The translations under genes were made by a program, and so were the position numbers. This document shows, in pieces, positions 54,745 to 64,000 of a DNA stretch of 64,000 nt. Position 1 is the first letter of the stretch; the number at the start of each line of letters is the position of its first letter. The notes under the pieces are model-generated. The model searched no databases. It was not told the origin of the DNA and worked only from the letters and a program-made list of their open reading frames with translations. The stretch lies in the NCBI GenBank assembly GCA_030704615.1, contig CM060731.1:6572001-6636000 (forward strand). The letters are read 5' to 3'. Origin of the DNA: Takakia lepidozioides. Taxonomy: Eukaryota > Streptophyta > Takakiopsida > Takakiales > Takakiaceae.

Positions 54745-55902
54745 GCCTTGGTCAACACCCTGACCTCCGCGTCCTTGGCCATGTTGAGCTTGCCCTTGGC
54801 CTGCACCTTATGCCTGGCCACCTCATCCTCTCTGGGCTGCTCCACCTCGCCCCCGGCCACCATTGTTCCCTTGGAATTGGCCTGGGCGCAACTCAGGATG
54901 CAAACCATAACACTGGGCCTCTCCATGCCCGTGCTTGCCACAATGCCCACACTGCAATTGTGCAGGTTGTGCATGTGCCGGCTCTTTGCCTCCCTCTGGG
55001 CGATCCTTCTTGACATGGGGTCCTCCACTGTCCAACACACCACCTCCGCCCGTTGTTGGCCTGCAAATGAAGGGAGAGACCCCTGCATCTGAGGTCCTCT
55101 CTGTCCTTCCCTGGGCTTCATATGGACCCCCTTGTTGCCTTGAGCACGTTGAGGTAGTGGTTGGCTAGGAGTACCACTACCCCGTGGTGTCTCCTTAGCA
55201 AATCCCACCATGACCACTCGTTCCTCCACCATGTTGAGCTCTATCCGCTCTGCCAGCAACTAAGGTGGGTTGGGCCGTTTGTAGGAGAGTTGCATCCCGC
55301 ACCCTTCTCCTCAGCTCCTTGTCCAATATCCCATACCAGAATTGGACTGCCTGAGCTTCCGTAACCCCTTGGGTTACATTTATCAAGCGCCTCATGCGAG
55401 TGAAAGCCTCCCTCAAGCTCTCAGTAGGCTTCCGTTGGAACTCTTGCAAGCTCCACAACTTCTCTGTCCTCACCCCTTGGTAGTTCCCTCTCAACTAGTA
55501 TTCGAAGAACTCCACAACAGGGTTGAAGGCAGGCACGGGTACTGGTGCTGGTGCGGTAGTGGCTTGGGTGGACGTCGTAGCTACGGTACCACCAGTCCCA
55601 CTAGTCCCACTGCTGCTTGCTGAAGCTGCCAGTGCAACGGCAGGTGTAGCCAATGCCCTCGTGGCTCTAGTTCCCCTAGTGATGGAGACATAGTCGGGTG
55701 ACCAGTACATCCTCTACTCCTCGATCTCAACCTCATGCCCCCGCCTGAACTCATGGCAATCATCCATAGGCGGCCCCTCAAGGTGCTGAAATAGCCCCTT
55801 CCATGCCATGAAAGACGTAAATAGTTGTGGATTGCGCATTTGCTGCAAATCACACCAACTATCAAACTCTTGGATAAAATCATCCAACTCGATGGTGCCC
55901 AC
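54720..55902 (-). pseudogene. Element C gag region, broken
   Basis: Frame 55902-55714 (ELDDFIQEFDSWCDLQQM, LFTSFMAWKGLFQHLEGPP), frame 55494-55195 (LQEFQRKPTESLREAFTRMR, VQFWYGILDKELRRRVRD) and frame 55038-54823 with a zinc knuckle (CGHCGKHGHGEAQC) together make a recognisable gag. Stops at 55495 and 55711 and shifts near 55200 and 55040 break it. The first start is not clear, because the frame may be open to about 55950. Confidence 0.75.
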
Positions 55903-56359
55903 CGCCCCAGAGTACCTTCGTGGACTGGCCGGTGATCAAATCCGGACCACTCACCTATAAAAACAAGCGCCCACACAAAACTAACATTGCGCACAGTCAA
56001 GCATGCAGGTATGGAGGGGATCCAAACACAAGAAATCAAAACAACAACTCCCCCACACCAAAAACAACTCCACGGTGTTGCTCCTGCAAGGACACCCCAG
56101 CCCAAACCCGGACTGACTCTTGCCTCCACTTACGGAACTTGGTCTTGGCCTAATGAGAGGGTGGAAAACTACGAGGAAGAGAAGTTAAAGCAATGCCTAG
56201 CCCCAGCATGCCATCATCCCAACACTCTTTTTCTCATCTCTTCCCTCACTTGCATGACCATGGGAATATCATGAAGATATTCCTCAAACCGCCCTCCACG
56301 AGCTTCAAAATTCGGCCTTCAAGACCACATGCCAGTCCTTAGGCAGTCCACCAGTGCCT

Positions 56360-56810
56360 CCATGAGTCAGCACAGGCCGTCCACAGGTCAACACGGGCCC
56401 CACAGCCCATCACAAAAGGCCACATGTCACAGCCTGTCACAGCCCCTCACAGACCCACACGCCACAGGTCAGAGCCCTACATAGGTCACAGGGTCACAGC
56501 CCCACCGGCCTTAGCCTGTCACACCCTGTCATAGCCCATCACAACCACATGGCACAGCCTGTCACAGCCCTACACAGGTCACAGGGGTCACAGCCCCAAA
56601 GGCCACAACCTGTCACAGCCCCTCACAGCCCCTCACAGCCCCACAGGCCACAGGGCACAGCCCATCACAGCTTGTCACAGCCCCTCACAGCCCCACAGGC
56701 CACAGGGCATAGCCTGTCACAGCCCCTCACAGCCCCTCACAACCCATCACAACCCATCACAACCCCAAAGGCCACAGGGCACAACTTGTCACAGCCCTAT
56801 CCATGGCCAC
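56360..56810. repeat. CACAGCCC-type minisatellite in the leader of element C
   Basis: Tandem and interspersed units such as TCACAGCCCCTCACAGCC and GGCCACAGGGCACAGCC fill about 450 bp. The basic unit resembles that in LTR1-LTR3, although the elements are otherwise different. Confidence 0.85.
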
Positions 56811-56967
56811 TCATGGCAGTTTCACCATTTCTCCAAGGGGTTTAGCCACGCCAAGCTAGGGTTTGTGTCTCCTGGACTCTAGGCTTCTTTGCACCAAGCT
56901 ATGGCGGCTGTGAGGAAATCAGCAAGGTATTCTTGCTCTTTATGGCCCCCACACACCACCAATAGTA

Positions 56968-56979
56968 GCTCTAATTCCA
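56968..56979 (-). other. Probable primer binding site of element C
   Basis: The minus strand reads TGGAATTAGAGC, 10 of 12 bases identical to the iMet-type site, and is followed on the plus strand by AAAAGAAG exactly as after the site of element D (5755-5762). It suggests that the 5' LTR lies to the right from about 56983. Confidence 0.5.
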
Positions 56980-56989
56980 AAAGAAGATG

Positions 56990-58050
56990 TTTGCAACCAA
57001 AATAAGTGCACAAGCTTCCTTTTAACTCACAAAACAACGCCATCAATTGATCCCTATGGCGACTAACCAAACATGGCTGACTTCCAGCCTTTGTAGGCAC
57101 TCATTCACGTGTTTTTCTTGACCATAGCATGCCCTTCACACCTAATCCAGCCCTTACACCTGCTGCTTCAAGAGTTGTGCTCCCTTCAAGCTTGAAGTTG
57201 AAACCCCAACTCACATATGCCCTACAAGTGCTTTTATTTCATCCCAAGTGGAAACCAGCCCTAGCCCATGCAAGAAATGAAGCAAAGGAGCTGATTCTCT
57301 TATGGTGAGAGTGGGGCATGTGTGGAGCATGCCTTTAGCCCATTGAGACTCTTGTTTTCAAGCTTTAGAGAGCTAGAACGGCCACAAACTTGAAAATACA
57401 AGCTTCAGCGGGCTGAAAGCATGCTCCACACAAGATCATTAAGGACCAATTTCGAAAGAGAAGGATTAATATACATACCCGAGTCGGGAATATGTAGACA
57501 TGTATAGCAGCAATATGTGCAGTAAGTGTTTAGAAGCCCTGACCATGTTGCATAAATCTGACTTAGTGAGTAGCCTCAGTTAACCCACTGGATGTCACCA
57601 AAGTCAAGATTAGACTTTCAGAAATGAGACATGCTGCAAATTTGAAGTTCTAAGCTATGCAGACCAATTTCAACTCCCCTAAAAACACCAAAGCACCCTA
57701 TGTCTAATCATGGAAAACCTGGCTTTCGTACCACAGATTTATGATGGCTAGAAAAAACAGGAAGTTAAGATCAAACCCACCACTGAATTTGTTAGGTCAA
57801 ACCAAATATTGCCTGTTTTGAAAACCAAAAAAAGAAAAAATGTACCCCCTAAAACACCAAGTCTGGAGAATTGAACAACAAAATCAATAGACTGGGGAGC
57901 AGTCTACTTGCACAAATAAGATTCACAACAACAGATTTCCGGCCTGAATAGCTACCTGCTGATGATGCTTTGCAAACCTCCAAAAAACAAGCACTCACTA
58001 TTCAGTGGGTACCTGTGATACTGTTTGTAGTTGCAACAGTGCCATAGAGA
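56990..58050. other. Non-coding stretch, possibly 5' LTR of element C
   Basis: No gene or clear repeat is seen. The expected LTR could not be confirmed because no second copy was found. Confidence 0.35.
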
Positions 58051-58057
58051 TCCTCAC

Positions 58058-58270
58058 TTAGGGCACCAGAGAGAAACACTGGTAAAAACTACGAACTCCA
58101 AAGCAGAATTTCAATTCTGTGGAGAGCCTGGGTGGGTGAAAACAGCACAAGTGGGTGTTGAGTAGAAATTTTTTTGGCGTGAATCCACTTTGGATAATGT
58201 GAGTGTGCACCTGCTTTCCAGCTTCCAGACCTTCCATCTTGATGCACTTAAGCAAGAGACAGACATACAT
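58058..58270 (-). pseudogene. PPR gene fragment
   Basis: The frame contains LLLKCIKMEGLEAGKQVHTH and IIQSGFTPKKFLLNTHLC, the start of a plant PPR repeat pair. It then runs into unrelated sequence. It matches the copy at 46420-46575. Confidence 0.65.
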
Positions 58271-58429
58271 ATCTGAATTTGCTGAAATGCCTCCTTGGTT
58301 TAGAGTCTATAGAGCCTCTATCAGGCTGCCTGCCGCACAAAGTATCTTCACGTGCCCAGAAGTGCCAGAAGGGCATTGTGGACTCCCTCTCTTGATCCTG
58401 TAATTTCAGAAGTTGTGGTCATGGTTGAG

Positions 58430-59260
58430 GTGCCTGATTTTATCAACTGTGCAACTGCTGCCTTTAGTTGACCATCTACCCATGCAGGTTTATTGTAGCT
58501 ACTGATCCACCTGTATTGATGTGTGTGTCCCACACAAACCACCATAATCTTTGTTGTCATTGCCATGTTTATTATCAAGATGAAAGCCAAGTAAACCACG
58601 GCCGAATCAAGGTAATCTGGAGCTTGAAGTCCAGCCCTCTTGGATGAATCTGGACCCACACTCTATCCCTGCTCCTTCAGCTATCCATACCTCTGCACAA
58701 ATCATGCATACATCCTTGCCTTGCAGCTGATAATGACAGCCTAGATTTATTCTAGGAAACACCCAACTCAGCTTATTACACTAGTTCCTATACTGAATTG
58801 CGTCTGCTACTCTCCTGTAATCTAACAGGCATTCACATTTTTGCCTCGGTGTCCCACCATTGACTGGGGTCAGAAAAGTATTCATTCCACAGCTTCTCCT
58901 CATCTCTGTTACGTGGTTTTGGATACTTTTCAGTTGTCACAGTAGCAGTATCATGTCAAAGTCACTCCAAACTAGATTCACTCAACCAACTAACTTACAG
59001 AATTCAACATGGAAATTTAGGGCCGATTCTGATAAGAGAGAAAATGTGTTGAAGAAGGTGCCTTGATTACCAGTGCCTGGTTTTATCAGTTAGGCCGCTG
59101 CTGCTGCGGCATCCAGTTGACCATCTACCCATGCAGGTTTCTTGTAGCTATTGATCCAAGGAATCATAGGTAATCTTGGCCCTCTTGGATGAATCTGGAC
59201 CCAATCTCTATCCCTGCTCCTTCAGCTATCTCTGCCTCTGCACAAATCATGCACACATTT
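58430..59260. repeat. Dispersed repeat copies between PPR fragments
   Basis: Segments at about 58460-58700 and 59115-59245 match the repeats of 46770-46920 and 47320-47460. A further block at 58865-59060 (CATTCCACAGCTTCTCCTC through ATTCAACATGGAAATTTAGG) matches 47090-47240. The order of the blocks is kept, so the whole PPR-plus-spacer unit was duplicated. Confidence 0.65.
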
Positions 59261-59417
59261 TTGTCTTGCAGCTAGCAGCTGACAATGACAGCCTAGATCT
59301 GTTCCAGCAAACACCCTAACCCTACTTATCACACAAGTTCATATACTGACTTGCGCTTCCAACAAGCATTCACCTCTTTGCACCAACGAGCTAACTTGCA
59401 GAATTCAACCTGAAAAT

Positions 59418-60010
59418 TTAGGGACGACTCTGATAACAGGGAAAACAGGCTGAAATGTGTTGACGAAGGTGCTCATAGGTCTCCAAAGCCTCCATCCCGC
59501 GCCCTTGCTGTGCATATCCTACAGTCATCGCACTCCACGATACCACATCTCGTTCAGCCATACTGTTGAACACTCCCTTTGCACCCTCGATACACCCACA
59601 TTTTGCATACATGTCCACGAGAGTACAGTTCTCCTTCCCACGGCCTTGCTGTGCATACCCTGTAAGCATCGTTCAGCCATACTGTTGCAAACTCCCTTCA
59701 CATCCTCGATGCACCCACATTTCGCATACATGTCCACGAGGGTGATATTGCAAACTTAAACGAATGTGACCCGGTCCGGCTTCACCCCTTCCCGCATTAT
59801 TTGCTCATACGTCTCCGAAGCCTCTATACCACGCCCCCATTGTGCATATCCTCGCCCTTCCTACATCATTTGCTTAAGAATAAGCTCAAGAAAGTTGCAT
59901 CAGTGCTCAAGAATAGGTCGCAAAGCCTCAACCCCACGCCCTTGCATTGCATATCCTGCTATCATCCTGTTCCATGACATAAGTTCTCCCTTGCTTCGGC
60001 TCGATACTAC
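59418..60010 (-). pseudogene. PPR repeats, decayed
   Basis: Minus-strand frames contain SWNRMIAGYAMQGRGVEALR, then [20 protein letters not shown], again [20 protein letters not shown], and [19 protein letters not shown] with [12 protein letters not shown]. These are consecutive 35-residue pentatricopeptide repeats of the PLS type. Shifts and an internal duplication (two nearly identical [11 protein letters not shown] blocks about 105 bp apart) show that it cannot code a full protein. Confidence 0.75.
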
Positions 60011-61270
60011 GAAAACATATGGTAGCGCGGGAGACAAAAAGAGGCTAAGTCCCAGCCCTCTGTGTTCACGGCTGAACGTGGGCAACCCTAAAGCAATTTT
60101 TTGAATTTTTTAACTTTTTGCACTTTGTGTTATTCCATTGACACAAGTGCTTTGTTAAAGATAGATGGATGAGGTCATCCAATGGATAGGTTATGGTTCG
60201 GATAGAGCCCACATCTGAAAGGAGGCAGTACCCGCAAAGGGAAGAGGCTCTTATTTACGCTAGCTACGGTTGGCATCATATATATATATAGGGGGGTGCA
60301 GGTGTTAAATTCGTCCTAAACGAAGAAGGGAAAGATAACATTTATTAGCTCTAAAATATCTGGAGTAGGGCCGTGCGGCCGGAAATCACTGGCTAGCAAT
60401 TGTTAACACTAGTGTAGCAGGCTGGTGCGGCCGGGGCCTAAGAGCATCCTTCCATGTGGGAGGAGCCCGGCCCGCAGAAAGAAGAGTTTGCCGACCGCTT
60501 GGAGAAAATAGCCGGGCTCTCGAGTGCGTTTCCACTTCTATGTAGAGCTCTGCGACCGGGTGCTCTTTTTGGACTTTAGCATGAGGTGGTAGAGGACACT
60601 CCAGGTAAGCGTGACTTTAATGTGACGTGGAAACCAAGTACACGCTGCAATCAATTCGCGGTACTCGGCGCTCTGTTCCCATTTTATGGGGCTGCACTAC
60701 CGATACGAGAACTCGTCCACCGGCCCTGCCGCCCCATGCATGGAAGTGAGAAGCGTACCCGGCCATTTTTGTCCGTTTCCTCCCTTAAATGGTGGGCCGG
60801 GTACATGGAAGGCTGCTCTAAGGGGCTAGGCCGTTCTCTCCTTCATTTGAACTGCCACCTATGCTTTGTGGGCCTTGAATGTTGCATTCTTTGCCACGGA
60901 GTTGGGTTGGAGAGGGAAGCCATTGTGAAGGGCGGAAGGAATTTTTGTCCTTGTTTTCTTTGACATCGTAGCTGGGAGGAGATTCCTCCCGTGAACCCCT
61001 CTTTTAGCTTCCAAAGTTTATTTTTTATACTTTAATTAATATAAAAAAATGACAGGACCTAATTAGTATAAATTAACATACTTTTATTGGGCATTGTAGT
61101 TTGGTAGGGACGATCAGAATACATGGCTGAAGGCGGTGGAGACCGACGTCGACCAAGACACGATAATCATGAGACGGGCCCATCACCGAAAATGGGATAA
61201 GAAGGTGCCAAAGATTATTAGGGTTGCATACGTCATGTCGGTTTTTTGGATATACCAGTAAAAAAAAGTT
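60011..61270. other. Unrecognised sequence
   Basis: One plus-strand frame of 125 codons (60586-60963) has no known motif. A short TA run lies at about 60276-60290. I see no gene that I can support. Confidence 0.4.
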
Positions 61271-61274
61271 AAGG

Positions 61275-61545
61275 ATAACTGACGGTCGCATGTATATATA
61301 TTTTAAATTATATACGACCGTCAAATTATGGTGGTCGCATGAATTTAGTTTTTTTTAATTACAAGCGACGGCCAAATTATGGCGGTCACATGTATATATT
61401 TATTTTTTAATTACATGCAACCGCTAGTTATTGGCGGTCACAGCTATTTGTTTTTTTTTTAAAATATGTGCGACCGCTAATTTTCGGCTGTCGTACCTAT
61501 TTTTTCGTATTTACTAATTAAATATTGGCGATCGCATATTTTTTT
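61275..61545. repeat. Second GGCGGTCGC-type hairpin array (diverged)
   Basis: About five inverted repeats such as GCGACGGCCAAATTATGGCGGTCAC are separated by AT-rich spacers at about 50-60 bp. The motif and layout match 14470-14790, but with more substitutions. Confidence 0.75.
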
Positions 61546-61589
61546 AATTTTTTTCATTAACTACATGTCATCGTCACCGTGTCAACAAC

Positions 61590-62460
61590 ATGGCTGCTGA
61601 AGTGGCATCCGGTGCGGTTCCTGTCAAATCACCGTACCGATTTAATTCGCCGCTTCTTGCTTCACTAATTTCCTCACCCCCTCTCTGTGCTTCACTAGAC
61701 GTTAAAGAAACTTTATCCTTTTATCCCTTAACTTTTTGCTCCCATTTACCTCCTGTTCCCCTTGGTACCACTCCCATCTTCAATTGCTCTCCTAGTTGTC
61801 ATAAAGACCACCTTCCATTACCCTTCACATTGCTTCCCCCCTTCCCACTCCCCTTGCTCGTTCCAATCCACTTATCTCCTTAGAGGTCCCTGAACTCACT
61901 ATGGCTACCCTTAGAGAGTCGAGAATAACCGTGCCGAGGTTCCAAAACTTCAAGGACTGCTTGTGAGATACCCGCCGCCATCCACATAAACATATGTAGA
62001 GATTAGTAACCCACGAGCATTGAGAGCCCACTTTGCGACCAAGAGTTAGTTGAAGCATCCAAGCGAGTTGTAAAGCAAACAAGTGTGGAGAACTAGTTCG
62101 GACGAGATTGGGTAGCACGTGAGCACAAGGGCATATTCCCCGAATTTCCATGAAATTTCCGAGAAAATTTCCACAACGAAATGAATTTAACGAAATTAAC
62201 AATTATGCGAAACTAACACATGAAGAACAAGTAGCCCCTATATCTGATGAACATGTTACCCTATAGGCGTGGCTTTTTCTCCATAAGAGGCGCGAGAGTG
62301 GGCAGTGAGGCTTCACCTCAACTTTAAGGTCCTTTGCCTTGCTTACCCAAAAAAAAAATCACCCATGCGAAATTTCGCCTAAGAAGCAATCACATTGTGG
62401 CTAAAAGGATGAATATGTCACTTTTCAAGCCCCCACCCATTCTTTTTGGATGTAGGATTT
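61590..62460. other. Unrecognised sequence
   Basis: A plus-strand frame of 97 codons (61590-61883) follows the hairpin array, without a known motif. Nothing else is supported. Confidence 0.3.
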
Positions 62461-62479
62461 TTGGTTGATGGGATTTCTC

Positions 62480-62655
62480 AATGCAAAACCCACCGCTTGC
62501 TTAGTTTGTGCCCATATCACCAGTATTTCTCAGTGCGAAATTCACCGCTGCTTAGTTTGTGACCATGTCACCAAGTATTTCTTAGTGCGGAATTCACCGT
62601 CGCTTAGTTTGTGCCCATATCACCAAGTATTTCTCAATGCGAAATTCGCCGCCGC
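62480..62655 (+). repeat. Tandem repeat, about 56-bp unit, three copies
   Basis: The unit contains CTTAGTTTGTGCCCATATCA, CCAAGTATTTCTCAGTGCG and AATTCACCGC. Three slightly different copies follow each other, and a partial one precedes them. Confidence 0.85.
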
Positions 62656-64000
62656 CACTACAGGTTTAGGGTTTTTGGCTACAACTGAAGGTTTCACTTC
62701 GTTGAATTGGCGCAGATGTACTGTACAAATGCACCAGTCCTCTATACCCGCTTATGGTTTTATTCCGTTTTGAAAACATATAACTCCTATGACCGAGGTT
62801 CAAAAACATAAAACTCCCATGACCATGGGTTGTGCTCACAGGATACCACCCCCTTTCGGACTGCCTACAACCAAAGGGAAGTTCCATGCCCATGATATCG
62901 AAGGTCTAATTGGGTGACTTAGAGGGAACCATTACAGCCGATGTTCAGCTGAAGCCCTCATTTGGACGTAAATCACTGCCAAAAGATTTTGTTTGTATTT
63001 ATCATGCCGTTAAAAAGCAGAATTCATTTGGGTGCATTCCACTTGGAATGCACCCCATCAGCTCCCTTGAGTGCATTCCGAAATGCAGAATGCACCGGCC
63101 AGTGTTTTCTTTTTCATATTTCCAAAATCGCTGGCGGGGCCACCTGTGAATTCCACGCAGTGCCCCTGTGGCGAGAATATCGAGGTGACAAAGTTAGAAA
63201 AATGGCTATATTCCAGGTGTCATGTTTTCATTGGTCCACGTTGGCAAGATTAGGCTCCTGAAATTTATCTCCTTGAAAAATCTCTGATTTTAACCCTCAT
63301 AATTCCTTTGTACAAGTAGCTGACCAAGTTTCCAGGTCGAAATCTGGCGATTTTTTGCCAGAAAGAAAAACACTGGCACCGGCCATTAGATTTTCTTAGA
63401 TTTTTCTGGCATTTCTTTACGCAGCCTGGTAATGCCCCTAGTATCTGGGATTACCCCTAGTGTCGGGCCAATCCCAGATTTTGGGTCTTCCCCTCGGGCT
63501 CCAGGCCCTTAAATCCGGGAATGCCCTCCACTCATGGCATTACCACATATATCCATGGACTCGTCTTGGTCCGTTTCGTTGCGGATGTTTCCAACCTTTG
63601 GTATGATCGTGGCCGTGGATCCATCAACGGTTCATGAATCACATATATATAATGCAATGAAAAGGTTTTGCGTCACATCCAATGTCGTGGGATCATCTTT
63701 CTGCTACCATGCCAAAACTGTCTTGTATGCCATGGCCTACTTGCAATGGAGCTGTCCTCAATGATTGATTGTGTGGTCATTGCATGTGGGATTGCCAATC
63801 ACCCCCTGAGAGCTTTTTTTGTGTTTTCCAGTCCTGCCCAGGAAATTGGGACTAGGAACATAGACAACCTGGTATGGAAAAAGATAATGACAAACATGGA
63901 ACGTTCACAAGAAGCCAGAATGTGAGAGACAAAAGAAAGAGATAGGAGAACATAGCCTAGTACATAGGGCTGTCGTAGAATGCAGCTAAGCTCTTCAGCT
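62656..64000. other. Unrecognised sequence to the window end
   Basis: Short frames only (for example 62910-63149 and 63534-63764), none with a recognisable domain. A pair of inverted GGTGCATTCC/GGAATGCACC motifs lies at about 63031-63053. Confidence 0.3.

Larger units (their letters stand above)
49186..56979 (-). mobile_element. Element C: gypsy-like retrotransposon carrying a DNA cytosine methyltransferase
   Basis: Minus-strand order is primer binding site (56968), gag (55902-54720), protease (54744-53530), cytosine-5 methyltransferase (53641-51990), reverse transcriptase and RNase H (51830-50424), integrase (50352-49186). The order RT-RNase H-integrase is that of Ty3/gypsy. The LTRs could not be placed. 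Several stops and shifts show that this copy is decayed, although integrase is intact. Confidence 0.85.

Noticed and set aside
56549-56845. SQPLTAPQ-type ORF at 56.5-56.8 kb
   Set aside because: It is a translation of the CACAGCCC minisatellite.

Overview
The window looks like repeat-rich nuclear DNA of a green-lineage (streptophyte) eukaryote. The signs are spliceosomal introns, remnants of plant-type pentatricopeptide repeat (PPR) genes, chromodomain Ty3/gypsy elements primed by initiator-tRNA-Met-like sites, MULE-type SWIM zinc-finger transposases, and almost no intact single-copy gene. A large-genome charophyte alga such as Chara would fit, but that is an inference that a sequence search must confirm. 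Two 500-N assembly gaps lie at 827-1326 and 44327-44826.

Layout. 0-7.9 kb: a minus-strand gag-protease retroelement (element D) broken by two nearly identical plus-oriented LTRs that carry CACAGCC-type minisatellites, then non-coding sequence with a local duplication. 8-14.3 kb: a MULE-type N-terminal fragment, a zinc-finger-like pseudogene, long degenerate CAGTCTGCTG-type repeats and unknown minus-strand coding remnants. 14.4-17.8 kb: a hairpin-repeat array, a kinase-like pseudogene and two large inverted repeats. 17.8-44.3 kb: a three-layer nest (next paragraph). 45.1-46.1 kb: a 3' LTR of the first family with its polypurine tract. 46-48.5 kb and 58-60 kb: decayed PPR sequence. 49.2-57 kb: a minus-strand gypsy-like element (C) whose pol region carries a DNMT3-like cytosine-5 methyltransferase between protease and reverse transcriptase. 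60-64 kb: mostly unrecognised, with a second hairpin array and a short tandem repeat.

The nest. Chromodomain gypsy element A (LTR at 17842) is split inside its RNase H coding region by a 22.5-kb DNA transposon (21010-43506). That transposon has terminal inverted repeats with CATGAGC heptamer arrays and a 9-bp or longer target duplication. It is itself split by a second copy of the same gypsy family, element B (21982-28947), flanked by ACAAA duplications and inserted in the exon for the SWIM zinc finger of the transposase. Removing B on paper leaves the transposase frame open across the join.

The main novelty candidate is this transposon. Besides the minus-strand MULE/SWIM transposase it carries a ten-exon plus-strand gene for a protein with a ParB-like motif and a DNA amino-methyltransferase-like domain, plus two divergently arranged paralogous genes of unknown function. 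A 22-bp palindrome (half-site GGAAATGCGG) recurs about 50 times in it. Some 31 copies form an array with a period near 53 bp between the divergent transposase and methyltransferase-like genes. About 14 more lie behind the methyltransferase-like gene, and three sit singly in its introns. I saw none outside this transposon. Many reading frames here carry single-base shifts, so old decay and uncorrected assembly errors cannot be separated from sequence alone.
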